Counted from the stretch's first letter, positions 47,967-60,371 are shown. The stretch is DNA of 64,000 bases from Sanghuangporus weigelae (GCA_033182465.1 CP137318.1:3596001-3660000); one strand, 5' to 3'. Notes: generated by a model from the letters alone, not told the origin. A program made the numbers and translations.

Positions 47967-48549
47967 TTGGTAAACCAGTTATTCGGGCGAGGGGGTAAAC
48001 GGGATTTTAGGGTGTGGCTTTCATCTTTATTACGCTAAACTTGAGGAGTATATAACTAGATGATTATTAGTTGGTATATCAAGCATTCGGTTAGGTCGCT
48101 ATTTGTTTTCGTTCGTCTCTTGCATCTGAACTTTTTATCTCCTTGTATCATAATTTTATACTGTTTCGCATGCACTTACCGCTCGCCACTGGCTGGTGAA
48201 CGAAGAATGAGTTGCCAATTGGGTATATGATCGACGTTCCTGATCCGTTGCCGACGCGTCCCAGGCTCATTTTACTTCTTCCTCCGTAGTCGTCGTCCAA
48301 CACCACCTCGTCTTATTTACACGCCTGCGCACCAGCGAAACTGCTTGATTATTCTTTTATTTTATTTTTTATTGGTCTTCTTTGTTTTATTCTGCTGTCC
48401 AGAAAGAAAATAGAGACGGTGACAACCGTGGCACTATATATCGGGAACCTTTTTTGCCCTGCGTTGCTATACGGCTGCAACCATAGTCTTTTAAATCTAC
48501 CGACGGCGTCTTTATCCTCCTTCAGTGGGCCTGCGGCTACGTTTCTATC
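47967..48549. other. intergenic, ADAM 3' end and ERF4 promoter
   Basis: A 583-bp gap between co-oriented genes. It is T-rich with a TATATATC element near 48434-48441, about 110 bp before the ERF4 start, which could serve as a TATA box. Nothing else is seen. Confidence 0.5.
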
Positions 48550-50293
48550 ATGAGCTCGTCTAAGAATCTTGCCAACGGGTCGGTGCTTGCGCAGGGGAGT
48601 ACTAGTGGACGGAGGAGTGCGTCGTTCGAGAAGCATCGAAGGCAGAGTAGCAGCGGAGACGTCCCGATGGTGAAGTTGGCGCATTCTAGATCTCATTCGC
48701 GCTCTGCGTCTAGCGCTTCGGGGACGGGAAATGGACATGGTATAACAAGCTCTGTACAAGGTCCCGCTGTACCTCCTCCACCGAAAGAGCGTCTTTTGCC
48801 GAGCCCGCCGCTGACGCCAGTCGCGTCTCTCTCGAGTCTACGTAAAGCTGCGGGGAAAGAAAGAGGATTAGGATTAGACATGGACGCTATGCCCAAGTCG
48901 GGAAAGTACAACTCAAATGCAAACACAGACTCTAAAGGCGTGGCGTCGGACAGAAGTGAATTGGTAGATGGTGCTGATGGAGAACGTGACACGACGGAGG
49001 ACGGGCTGGACACCGAGCATGACGGTGCGCTGTCATCTTGGTCGTATCGTCCGGACGGGGTGACGGAAGCCGGGACGATAGGAAATACAGATACGGCGAC
49101 AACGGCAGATGGTGGTGGAGGTGATGACAACAGCGCTGGGCTCGCTACGTCTTCTATCAGTGCCGCTGCCACTGCTTCGGTGCAGCCTTCTAGTGTGCTT
49201 GCCACCACACCGCAGCTCTCGTCTTCGCACAACATCGCGCAGGGACCGATACTGCTACAGGAGGATAGAGATCCATTGAGAGTGAACGGAACCGGGACCG
49301 ACGACGACCTACACGTTGGAGCTCATAGCTCGAACAAGTCTCCTCCGGGAACATCTTCATCTTCATCAATGCCACCTGGTCATGAGGCGAACACTACTTC
49401 CCCTGCGCCTTCCCATCCATTGTTCAACGGCCCGAGTCCACAGCCGTGGGATCTGGTTGATCCGCCACCGAATAACAACGAGGAGAGACTGCGAAGAGTG
49501 CGGAAGGATAGTAATAGAAGTATGCCTGGGTCAATGGTCAACCTTATTGTGAAAGAGTAAGTTTATTTGCGAATTATACGCGTTTTTGGACTCGAAAACT
49601 GATAATTACACTTTTTTCTTGTTAAGTGGCAAGAAATACCGCATACCTCATTCCTCTTATTACTTTGGCCCACCACCCGATACATCTGCGTTTGGAACGG
49701 ATCCAATAGGTCATATTGGTGTGCACCATCCACGAGAAATCGTCCGTATTGAGCGGGATTACTCTGGTGGCGACCTCCCTCAGTTCAGTCCTGCTTATCC
49801 TCTTGAGCTCGAAGGTCGCGTGAGTACTGCTCCTTTTTGTTACTGGGGACATATTATCACTGACTCCATTCTCGTTCCCTGATGGATTACTTATATATAG
49901 ATAACGCCTACTCAATTCCTTGAGACCATCAACGCAATCAACGAGGCCCTGCTCGATGCCCACAGCCTTCGATGGTCGTTCGTTGACAATACACTGGCGG
50001 TGTTGACGTTTTACATCTCGCGTTTATTCATTGAATCAAATTATGATCGGGTCGGTACCAGAGTTGCATTGTACCGCTCAATTGGGTTTACTAACCTGAG
50101 TTTGCAGAAAATGAGGCGATTAAGAGAATTGGTCGAGAAACTGAACAAGGAAGTGTATAATCCTGTCGGGCTGAATGTTCTTTGGCCGAAGGATGTCGCG
50201 TTCATGTTTGTGAGTAATCTTCTCTTCTGTCATCGCAATTCGGATTTTTTTTGACGAGGCCCATCTTTCAAGCTCGAGATTGAATACTATTGA
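48550..50293 (+). CDS. ERF4: Ras modification protein ERF4 (palmitoyltransferase subunit)
   Basis: Accessory subunit that forms the protein acyltransferase with the DHHC protein Erf2 at the ER/Golgi and palmitoylates Ras (related to Golga7/GCP16). Model: 48550-49556, 49627-49819, 49901-50050, 50108-50209, 50273-50293, 490 residues. The first 335 residues are Ser/Thr/Gly-rich and disordered. The conserved ERF4 domain starts with VRIERDYSGGDLPQFSPAYP and continues ITPTQFLETINAINEALLDA. It includes the hydrophobic segment LAVLTFYISRLFIESNYDR and ends GLNVLWPKDVAFMF joined to LEIEYY. The last coding exon is just 21 nt including the stop. The long disordered N-terminus is much larger than in yeast or animal proteins. 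Confidence 0.93.
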
Positions 50294-50999
50294 TACCCTT
50301 TCGCGAAACTTAATTAGAGCTTCTGCTGCTCCACCTCACTCTCTTTGGCAATTCTTCCTATTGTGTCTGATTGACTGCTTTGTGTCGATGTTTCGTATTT
50401 TCTTCGCGACCTCCCTTTCCTCCATACTTTACACTTTACGTGACTCCTCGTACCTCATACCTGCACTCTCCTTCACTCCCCTACAGCTTCTCTATCTATG
50501 TCCTTATAGATTGTGCGCATTTGGAAAGTAACTTTTTTATCGAATGTACTATACGTAAGTTATGTAGCCATACCTTTCTTTGTCTTCCCCTATTGCGATC
50601 CTCCTTTTGTCTTATCCCGCCCGTACTCTCCGCCTTTGAGTAAAGGTTTTTTATAGTACGAAAGATGATGGCGTCTTTTCGTACTTTTAGTTTTTTTTGT
50701 CCACCTTTGGCTAGATGGTCCAGTTTGGGTTAACGTGTTCCGTATTCTCGTATTTTATGATGAAATTGCCGGTACTGTCCATCGAATACAAGTTTCCCCT
50801 ACATGTTCTGGAAAGTGATATAAGAAGCCACACCCCATAAAATACAACAGAAAAGGCATAGGGTAAGAATATTATAGTCTACAGCAAGATACAGGTCATA
50901 TAAATGTCCTTTTGTTAATCAAGGAAACCGTGTGTCCATCCAAGGAATATTTGTACATTAGTTTGGCGACGCGACCGCTCAACTGAAACGAAGGCGCCA
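50294..50999. other. convergent 3' region
   Basis: A 706-bp gap between ERF4 (plus) and the pepsin-like gene (minus), which point toward each other. It is T-rich on the plus strand at 50.3-50.75 kb and A-rich afterwards, consistent with two 3' UTRs. No gene is seen. Confidence 0.5.
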
Positions 51000-53474
51000 C
51001 TAGACATTTTCCTGTCGCTGCTGCTGCTGCGGAGAAGAATCTGATGCGGATTCTTCAACCAGTGTCGGCGAACCCGGGTATGTCGCCTGTGCGGTGTACG
51101 GCGGAGCGGGCGAATCGGCATCGGCCCGTGACGGCCTGACGTTATTGCTAGTGATGCTCGACCCTTTAGGGACGTTCGAGACTACCATGGCGCTCTGCGG
51201 GACTGGTGAGAGGATGAAGGGCTGTGGTTGTGGTGGAATGGACACTGTTCCGGCTGGGTTTGAGATAGTCGAAGGAGACAAGGGATCGATGTCTTGTGGA
51301 CTATTTGGGTTAATGTTGTCGTTGAGAGATTGGGAAATCTGGGAATGTCGGGCCTCCTGAGCCGTTGAGATGACCTTTTGGTTATGAGGAGTGTTTTGAG
51401 CAACTGATGTGTGCGGGAGGACATATGGATTAACTGTTGCATACGGAGATGCGCCGCGGGATGCTGTCATCATATTCGCTCCTAACGCTTGTGGATTGTA
51501 TGAGATTCGACTTCCGACAGATCTTGCTACGTTCGTATCTGCTCCCATACTCATTCGAGAGGACGGCCCGGATGATATCGCGAGGAAGTCCGATGGAGAG
51601 TGAGGAGCACTGGACATGTTAAATGCCGGTGTCTGTGGGTCCTGCGCCTCGGGTAAGAGAGGCTGAGTGCTGTTTCCAGTCAAAGGGGTTGTCGGGGAAT
51701 GTTTATGTGGACCATAGCGTGTTAGTGAATCAATCGCGTATTGGACTCCGCCTTCGTCAGATCCTTCCTCCTGCCGACTGGCCATGAATTTCTCCCTTTC
51801 TTCCGGCCTTAGGGATGTAACATTTGTGACCTGTGTTGACCTGGAATGGCGCCGCCGGCCTAGGAAATATGCTCCGGCGACAAGAATTGCAACACCCGCG
51901 ACGCCGCCGACTGTGCCCCCGACTATTGCACCGACATTTGTACCGGTGCCTTTAGTCGCTCGAGGTGCCATCCCAATGGAATTTGGAACACCTGACTCGG
52001 GCCTTCCAATTACATATATCCTAAGACAACCATCAATAAGCTGGCGAAACACTGGCAGCCGAGAATGATTTCTCCTTTTACTCACAAATAGAACTCAGAA
52101 ATGAAATTACTTCCAAGCAAAAAAGCAGACACTGAATTATCAGGCCATGCTTTTATGGTCCCGATGCAGGTCCCATCATCCTGCTGCTCAACGAGTTGTG
52201 CCTGACCGAGCGGGAAGGCTTGCTCAGCGAACGTAAACGCAACAGACAGATCTGAATCACAAGGAATGCTCCAAGCTTGTGCGCCGCTGACAAGCGAGTT
52301 TATTTGCACAGCTGATGGAACGGCAGCATCTAGAGGATATGACAATAAGATCAACTAAGAGATAGCAAGAAGCCATTATGTTGCACTCACAGAAAAGATT
52401 GGCCTGGGATACTGGAAACAATATGTCGGAGAAGAAAGGTTCAATCAATGCTTGTGTCGAGGTTGCGTTTGAAACTGCTGCCCCCGATATAGAAGCAGTC
52501 CAGCCATCCATTTCAATAAGCCAGTCGCTTTCAGGTAATACAAAGTCACTAGCAGAATTGGCGGTCGTAGTGCTCACATTGTCACTGTCACTCGCAGCGT
52601 TCACTGGTGTAGATGACACAGAGGTGGTACTCCAAGCCACATTGGCTTGATGAGCACTCGAATCTGGAACAACCCAATGCAGTACTCCTCCGTTTCCTGC
52701 ATCGTTATCTGATGTGAATTTCGGTGGCTTGAGGTCCATCCCGAAAGAGAAGTTATTCCGCGAAGGGTTGCGAACAAGCCACCCGCCGAAGATCGTATCG
52801 TAGAAATCACCAGATTGACCATTCGCGTTCGTCCCCAAGCCGAGTAGCCCAGATGTTACATCGGAGAAGACCGAAGACGAAGAGTTTGCAACAATGACTT
52901 TTCTTATTGTCAGTGCAGCGACAGGAGGTGGCTAGGATCTTACTGACTTGTTTGATTCGGGTACAGCCAGGCACTGCCGTTGGAGGTATGAAGACTACAG
53001 TTCTCTTTGATGAATGGTCCGCTAATCGGAGCAGAACCAACAGTAATATTTACGGAACCTGGAAATGCTCTTTCGGTACCTGAGGCTGATGCGTTGTACC
53101 TTTGCTTTACTTGTTAGTACGAAGCGATTCAGGTAATTTATTTTTTTAATACATACGTAGGAACACCGTCGCATCCGTCACAGGATACTCCAGCGACCGC
53201 ACTGTATCCTGTATTCGCCGAGACAGCGAATCTGAAGCTTTGTTGCACAGGAGAAGTTGACTGAGTGGAAGCAGTCAAATCATTATGCAAAGAATAAAAA
53301 TCGACTTGAACTTACCATATTAACACCAACGACATAGCGTCTATCCCTATTGACCGTGAGCGGAATATTCACTGTAGCTAGCGGTGCATCTCTCTTGAAA
53401 AGAACGTTAGCAGCCACTCCTTGAAAGCTCAAAAGAGCCAGAAGTATGGCGAGTATGAAGATACGGATGGTCAT
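51000..53474 (-). CDS. membrane-anchored pepsin-fold protein lacking catalytic aspartates
   Basis: Aspartic-protease-like fold (A1 family) but predicted inactive. Model: 53474-53316, 53260-53157, 53099-52948, 52897-52391, 52329-52086, 52020-51000, 728 residues. A signal peptide (MTIRIFILAILLALLSFQG) leads into the N-lobe, where the DTGS site reads SANTGYS (Asn codon at 53213-53215). The Cys pair GVSCDGCDG and a GLLGLG strand follow. In the C-lobe the second DSGT site is replaced by ALIEPFFSDILFP. The fold ends with LLGSNFISEFYL joined to IYVIGRPE. Next come a Gly/Thr-rich linker and a membrane helix (VGAIVGGTVGGVAGVAILVA). A basic stop-transfer RRRHSR and a cytoplasmic tail of about 265 residues rich in Ser/Pro/Gln complete the protein. 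It is possibly a surface sensor or adhesion protein. Confidence 0.87.
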
Positions 53475-54133
53475 GATTCCTATAAGTCCATAAGCAGGAG
53501 AATGTTATAAGAGGAGAGTGAGTGAGGAGGTTTAAAGGGAGCGAGATTTCAAAACGTCCGCCCCTAGCTTTTTAAATATCACGGTGTAACTCATGGATCG
53601 AATTAGCCATTACGTACGACGCACATGGATCATTTGCCGAGCCATTAGAGCGGCCTCTCGCGGACTAATGAGGACAATTTGATCCGCACAGCAATTCCCT
53701 GCCCTTCACTTGCGCTCTTGATATCCATCAGTTTGTCGCGCCGATCACAACCTTAATTCTGAAATGCTAGTCAAGATACTTTTCGCATACATTGGCGATA
53801 AAGCGCATTCTAACTCATACATCTTAATATTTGCATGGGCAGTGTCTGTAGCTCTACGCATGATTCCTGTTGCTTCTGACCAGATCTTAGGCATTTCGCT
53901 CAGTATAGATTCAGTACGTACCTACTAGCGCCACATTTAGATGAGGAGTCATGTTGCGCGAGGGACGAAACACTAACTTTCTCCCTGTTTGGCCGAGAAA
54001 TCGGCCCATAACTATACGTACTGTATTCTTAGCATATGATATGCCCCTGATAGATACACTATGCCCACACACCAATAGATATACGGGGCATATTTAAACA
54101 GCGCGAAGCGTCGGAGGCAGAAAGATACCACCG
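53475..54133. other. intergenic, 659 bp
   Basis: Between two minus-strand genes: promoter of the pepsin-like gene and 3' region of SMN. A TTTAAA-type element lies near 53570. No coding or RNA feature is recognised. Confidence 0.45.
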
Positions 54134-55528
54134 TCAGCGCTGTGTAGACACTAGATCAGCGACTTCTTCCTCCTGTGCCTCGTTCAACGCCTCTGCTTCA
54201 AGATTGTTTGCCGTGACTGATATTGTCGAATCTTGCTCGTGACCCCTTTGTACCTGCTGAACGATTAGGCATGAGAACCTTGAAGAGAACATGTACTCGC
54301 ATGATACACAGCCGTCCAATATCCGCACCAGTACATTGCACCGAGAGCACGGGAGAAAGCCTCGTCCACATTAACGCCTGAAGCCCCACAGGATGCAAAG
54401 TTCACTGCTGCTGGAGCACCACCAGATCCATGGAAAGGAGTATCCGATAGCAGTGAAGTATAATGCGACGTAATATCTTTCAAATGAGCTTGCGTCGGCT
54501 CCGGAACGGGTGCTGGATGCGGTGGATTCGGGAACGCGAGAGATGGATCATGTGTTGGGACGTAGGTTTCAAAGTTCAGTGGCACGGATGAATTGGGCTC
54601 TGCATCTTGTGTTTCGAAAGCTTCACACGGGCGTCCATCTGCCGCGGAAGATACATATTTGGCATTCTGCTTTACCCTGCCCTTTCGTTCTTTTGAAGAG
54701 GCAAGAGGTTTCTCCGGAGGAATGTTGTACCACCTGCGGTCGTAGATTGTTAGCGATGGCACAACGCAAATAGACGCAATAGCTTACAAAGGAGATTTGT
54801 GTATCCGGTCCCTTTTCCAACGCTTGTTTTTTCCGTGGATAGCCTAATCAGAAAGACCAGACCAAAGTTTGTCAAAACTAGAAAGTTGATCATGTAAGGC
54901 GAATACAAACCTCATATTCTTCATTAGCTGCATCCCAAGCCGCTATGAGCACTGAATCGTCCCAGATTTCCTCGTGAGTAAGCTCCCTGCTCTCATCCTC
55001 CTCATCTTCATTCTCATCGGCGTCTTCGGTATCTAGTGTGTCTCCACCATTCTCATCAATTTCGCAATTGCCCTCATCTAGATCATTAGCCGCGCCATTG
55101 ACTTCATCGATCCTTTCATCGTAGGAGATTCCAGCTGCCTGAGTACCAGGGTCATCCCAGTGCCGGGTGACTGTGGGAAGTGCAGCTACAATGGCCGCGC
55201 TCGCATTCGAGCCTGCTGCGGAACGTCCTTTGTTCCTTGGTCGTTTCTTTACTTGCGGCCTAGGAGGTAGTGTTTGCAACGAAGACAAGTTACCCCCATT
55301 CATTGAAGTCGGACCATCATCCCCAATTCCATTGCTCATCCTTTTTTCGGTGCTTCCTGACACGTTATCCCCATCATCGTCTTCATAACGCCTTCGCTTT
55401 TTTGGAGCATCGGCGACACCTGGATGGTTTGACTCCGCTGGACGTGAGCTTGCGAGATTTGCAGGTACTGACTGTAATGATGTATCCGACGGCGTCAAGT
55501 CATCATAGGAAACAACCTGGCGAGCCAT
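54134..55528 (-). CDS. SMN1: survival motor neuron protein (SMN) orthologue
   Basis: Core of the SMN-Gemin2 complex that loads Sm rings onto snRNAs. Model: 55528-54911, 54843-54788, 54733-54301, 54253-54134, about 408 residues. The Gemin2-binding motif reads IWDDSVLIAAWDAANEEYE; nuclear-type basic stretches (KKRRRYEDDD) and an acidic run precede it. The C-terminal YG box reads GAMYWCGYWTAVYH. The last intron has no usable GT donor in phase. A GC donor (CAT/gcgagt) joined to the AG at 54254-54255 gives VYHVQRGHEQDS and an acidic tail. Without splicing, the protein would end 11 residues after VYH at 54265. I see no Tudor domain, as in S. pombe Smn1. Confidence 0.88.
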
Positions 55529-56536
55529 GCAGGGTCCTTAAGAATGCAGTACTTGATGAAGTGGTCAAAGAGAAATATATTTCAGTTTGAGAGTTCTGTT
55601 GAACTCATTACGTAAGTCTGATCGACACCTGATCTTCAGTCGCAACGAACAAAGTCTATCATATAGGCAACGTCTTACTCTTTCCTTAGCACCCCAGGTA
55701 ATCTTCGTCGAGTCTGACTATGTTGCAGACCTGCATAGTCAGCTTATCGATTCATCATATTCTTCTGCGCGACTAAACCATCAAAGGTACTGTCTGGGAT
55801 CACTTCATCAATCAAAGCTGCACGAAAAAGGCATATTCGGTCCTAAAGAAATCTGGACATAAGGTACGGTCGATGAGCTCTATGCCGACTGACAAGACAT
55901 CTATTCGCGCGCAGCATGAAGGAACAAAAGAATAAATCATCAAATCGTGACTGAAACTGAAGTCGATAAATGCGAAGTTTGTATATTCCAGTGCCAGTGC
56001 CAAAACCAGGGCTTCCAGATGTCACTGACAAGTACCTATCTTTATCAAATGATATGCTCAACGTAAAAAGGGCTGAGGACGATCATCAAAGTTCCTAGCA
56101 TTAGTGTTTTGAACATTCTCATCTTTTTCTCAGGTTCTGGTGCAAATACAAGCTGAAGAAACGAAACATCCGATTGGTTGGCTCACGGACACATCGGCAG
56201 GCTCGCCACTCCGCTAGTCTTATGCTCAGGACGGAAAGAACAAGTGCTAATATTAAGATGAGTAATCTCAAGAGAAAAGGGGAAGAGCAGGTCGAAGTTT
56301 CTTACGCTCAATATTCCGGCACCGAAGATACATATGTATTTCTTGGAAATTCAAGAATAATCGTAACACATGCAAACCTCTTTCCTGCATCAATTCCTTA
56401 CAGCTTGGCCAAAGAAAGGAACCAGTCGGAGTGTTTCTTAGCCTTGACTTTGTTGATGTCTGCGATTGTGACGGGACGGCACTCATGCGCATGATTATAA
56501 CCAAGTCTAGCAGAAGTCACATTAGTATTCGTCTAC
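55529..56536. other. intergenic, 1.0 kb
   Basis: This lies between SMN and the thiolase gene, both minus strand. Open frames are short. One minus-strand stretch near 55.9-56.0 kb (NFAFIDFSFSHDL) faintly recalls a kinase DFG region, but the surroundings do not support a kinase. No gene is called. Confidence 0.4.
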
Positions 56537-58367
56537 TCAATAAACTTTCGAAGTGGATTCGTACCTATCTCTTCCGTCTGCTCCCCCTTCTTTGTAGAAC
56601 TCGGGTCTACGCAGGAGGCTCACAACAACAGCACCGCCGAGTCCAATATTGTGAACGAGACCGAGCTTTCCGCGTTTGTCGGGAATGTCGAACAATCCTG
56701 GAGCTTGCATAGGGCCCGCCCCTAAGGGAAAGAATACATTGTAAGTACCTAATTTATCAATTTTCGTTTTTCATAAGTTCGGGCCTTACAATTTCTGAGT
56801 TGCGCTGAACATGGGAGAATTTTAGTCATAATTTCCGAGATTCGAAAAGGAACAACGTACCAGTGATGTAGAAATGCATTCCCAATCCCGTAGCTCCCAA
56901 AGGATGTCCTTTTGCCTCAAGTCCTCCGCTCGGGTTTACTACATATTTTCCGCCGTACTGAAGAGATGTCAGTTCCGTGAGTTTCGCATCAGCACGCTTT
57001 CCTTACAGTGTTGTCCCCTCTATCTACCAATTTGTGCGCTTCATCAGGTGTGCAGAGACCGAGGGCCGGATACGTAATGAGCTACAGAAGATTCCACGTG
57101 GGATTCACCATTTATACGATTTGCTGATTTGCGTGGAAGCCGACTCACCTCATTAGCGGCGAAGCAATCATGGAGCTCGATAACCCCTACTTGATCTCGA
57201 CCTTCGCCCTCTTTAAATCCGGCTTGTGCAAATGCGTTGTCTGCAGCATCTTTAGTCATGGAGTAACCCACGAGCTCCATGGCGCTTTTACTGTCGAAGG
57301 TCGACGGAGAGTCGGTGGAAAGCTGTTGTCCAATAATCTCGATTGCTTGGTTCTCGAGACCGTGTGCACGGACGAAGGCCTCAGAAGCAAGGATGCAGCA
57401 ACCAGCTGACAAACCGTCAAGACGAGTGATCAGATGATGAGCTGTAAAATTATACTTGCCTCCATCGCTCGTCGGACTACACATGAACTTCGTCAATTCA
57501 TTGGTTATTTTCGGCGCTTTCAAAACCTGTTCGACGCTCCAACCATCCCTGAACTGTGAGTACGGGTTCTTAATGGAGTGTTTATGGTTCTTGGATGCTA
57601 TGAATCAAACCGTAATCTAATCAATTCACTAGAACATTGATAATTACTATAAACCTGCCTATTTTTGCGAGATGCTCGACACTTCCACCATACTTCTTGA
57701 AGTACTCTGCAGCTCCATTAGAAAACATTCGTGGAGCATTGGGTCCGTGATTCTCTCCAAGAGATTCTTCGGTCATCTCGACAACGATGTTGAATGGCGC
57801 CATTGGAGGGATTCGATCTGTCCAATTGGATTTCAAGCTTCCAGGGGCCATCCGTTCGAAACCAAGCGCAAGAGCACAGTCGGCCTGGGAGCCGCGAATC
57901 AAGGAAGCTGCTTGGTATAAAGCGGTAGATCCTGTGGAACAGTTATTGTTGACATTGGTGATTGGAATTCCTGTTAGTCCTAGATTGTACAGGGCTCGCT
58001 GAAAGTCAAATTATTGCATGAATGTTATATGGTCTGAGTAGAATTTGGAATTAGCAACGAACCTGCCCAGAAGTCGACTCTCCATAGCAGTAGCCAACAA
58101 AGGCAACTTCAACGGCATCGTAGGTAACACCCGCATCCAGGAGAGCTTTCGTTGCTGCCTCCAGACCCATCTACAAGAAGTCTTCGTAACAATAGTTTCG
58201 TGTAGTATTACAAAGCACTCACGTCCTCAGTTGTCCTCAAGCCTCTCGGCTTCAGAGATCTCAGTAAGTCTTTAAGTTATCAATTGTGCGGTTATTACCT
58301 TGATGAACGCCGTACATCCAATACCGACAATGAAAACTCTTGCTGGCTTTGACTTTTGTGAAGACAT
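56537..58367 (-). CDS. SCP2-type thiolase (sterol carrier protein x-like)
   Basis: Thiolase related to the N-terminal part of SCPx, probably peroxisomal beta-oxidation or lipid transfer. Ten exons: 58367-58299, 58249-58223, 58170-58063, 57998-57659, 57597-57460, 57405-57149, 57081-57007, 56957-56861, 56804-56790, 56721-56537; 436 residues. The nucleophile cysteine is in [27 protein letters not shown], the glycine-rich [17 protein letters not shown] and the [11 protein letters not shown] block that replaces the second cysteine of classical thiolases are all present. Two introns (57598-57657 and 57406-57459) need GC donors (gcaggt and gcaagt) to give [12 protein letters not shown] and [14 protein letters not shown]. 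Exon 9 is 15 nt. No SCP2 domain follows, and the C-terminus SKVY is not a PTS1 signal. Confidence 0.94.
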
Positions 58368-58601
58368 GCTTGAGGTTGCAGTTCAAGAATCAATCCCCAA
58401 GTGGTTCGGTTGTAAGCGGTAGCCGGAAGCGTTCACCTGACTCGCTACAGGACTTGAAGATATTTCACACATTGATTATTTCAAACCAGCAAATCAGATG
58501 TTTGCATTCATTTACAAATGGTCAGACAACAAAAGTAATCAGAGCCTAAGGAAGAAGAGACTATCATAGTTTTTCTATCAGACCAATGAAAGAACTTCAG
58601 T

Positions 58602-59963
58602 CTACTCCTCGTCAGATTCTTCTTCCTCGTCGTCGGCCTCAGCTTCATCGAGCCACTTAATGAAAAATTAGAGACAATCATAACAAGCAATTACACGAGC
58701 GACATACCTTCAAGAAAGGTTCGCTGGCCTTCCTAACCTTCTTGCTGATGTCCTTGTCAACGTACTTTTTGCTGACATGAGTACCCCACTGCTTTATGAC
58801 CTCTTCCTCAAGAACGTCGTACTGGTAAAGCGCCATCAGTATCTTTGGAACTGACGGGACGAGATCCGGATGAGTGACGCCGACAAAAATTTCAACGCCT
58901 CCAAGAAGCGATTTTTGGTGCCTCTCGGAAGTTGTCATCTAGGGACATGCGATGTCAGTTTATTATCATACATTTCGTTCAAATATTCTAAGAAATCGAC
59001 GCACCTTTGCAAATAAAGCTCCAAATTTGGGGATCTCGGATACGATATTCTCGGTAAAGAGATTCTGCACCAGGACTTGCAACGTCTTGTGCTTCTTTTC
59101 AATCCCAAGATCCTGAGCATGCTTGTAAATATCAACAGCGGAAGCAGTCTCGCGGTTCTCCTTAGCCCATTGGCCGATTTGCTTATATGGACTATTCGCA
59201 TCCTCATCGCTATCATCATCTCCAATAGCTAAGTTCGAGCGTAGTTCACCTCCAAGCGCCTCGACACGAGCCTTGACCGCCTCTGGTGACGTGTCGACTG
59301 CCCATTCATCCTCTTTGAGATTAGTCTTGTCTGCGAGTTCGGCCGCTTCAAGTTTGATGCGCTTAGTGAGTTCATCATCACTTTCAGCGCCTTCAACTTC
59401 GGCAGCCTCAGCAGATGGACTGCCACTGCCATTCTCGGCCTTCTTCGACTTCTTCGATACTTTTGGTGGGTTCTTGATAATGAAAGTCGTGAGTTTGTGA
59501 CGCATGTCCACGGTGGTGCGCTGCCCGCACGCCTTGCAGTCACGAATAATGATGTCACCCTTGATAATGATGAGATCGGTTTCCGGATTCTTGCATTCGC
59601 CACACAGGACGAACTTGTCAATGAACTGATCGAGAAGCTCGCGAAGACGAGTGGCATCATGTGCCCCGTTGACAATGTAACGGTCACCCTTCTCGTCGAA
59701 AGTCGTTTGAGCTCCAAGCTCGCACCCAAAGAATTTCGTCGGGTAGGTCGGCGGGCGTGAGAGGGCGCGCGCAATGTCCGACATGTTCGGTACTACCGTC
59801 TTGATTCCATTACCTTTGCCCTCAATCTTCGTCAGCAAGACGGGCATACTATATAGGGGAAAAGGTTTAAGTGAGGGGGGTATCCAAGACATTGCAGACG
59901 GACATACCGGTAGCGGTAGAACTTGTCGTCTACGTCGCGACGGATGTTGACAACCTTAGCCAT
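58602..59963 (-). CDS. TIF5: translation initiation factor eIF5
   Basis: GTPase-activating factor for eIF2 that promotes GTP hydrolysis on start-codon recognition. Model: 59963-59908, 59848-59005, 58938-58708, 58655-58602, 394 residues. The N-terminus [20 protein letters not shown] contains the FYRY element with the catalytic arginine region. A C4 zinc finger (CGECKNP ... CKACGQ) and the eIF2-like fold follow. A charged linker ([20 protein letters not shown]) leads to the C-terminal W2/HEAT domain (FGALFAK to [16 protein letters not shown]) and an acidic end ([10 protein letters not shown]). Length agrees with fungal eIF5. Confidence 0.97.
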
Positions 59964-60371
59964 GCTGGGCAGATTTTAGGACTAACAAAATGTCATTAAG
60001 TACTCGAGGCAATGCAAGGCTGATGTCCACGTACCGTTATGATGAAAGGATTGCGGTGGTAAAATTTTCTCTGACTACTGGGATTATCGTGAAGGCGACA
60101 AGGCATAGATCTTCCGTCTGAGCAGCGGAAGATTGCTCGAAGTTGATACGTTGTGAACGACGAAATGGTGGACGCGTTGAAGGCGTGAAGCGATTGGTTG
60201 TGTTCGAGATGGTCGTAGTTGCGGGACAAGCAGAGGCAGGACGCGCTGGTCTTTGTAGGGACTTCCCATGGCTTACTAAGCGGCAAACACAAAGTAACTC
60301 GACGCGCAATTTTTTCATTTGGTGCATCTTGTTCCGCCTTGACTCGAATGAATGGAACATAATGCTAGAAT
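59964..60371. other. intergenic, eIF5 promoter and DNMT2 3' end
   Basis: A 408-bp gap between two minus-strand genes. On the minus strand a CT/CA-rich stretch precedes the eIF5 start, typical of a highly expressed fungal gene. Small open frames here have no recognisable content. Confidence 0.45.

Noticed and set aside
55812-56061. Minus-strand NFAFIDFSFS resembling a kinase DFG segment
   Set aside because: No catalytic loop, glycine loop or downstream kinase motifs are found in any frame around it; likely chance.
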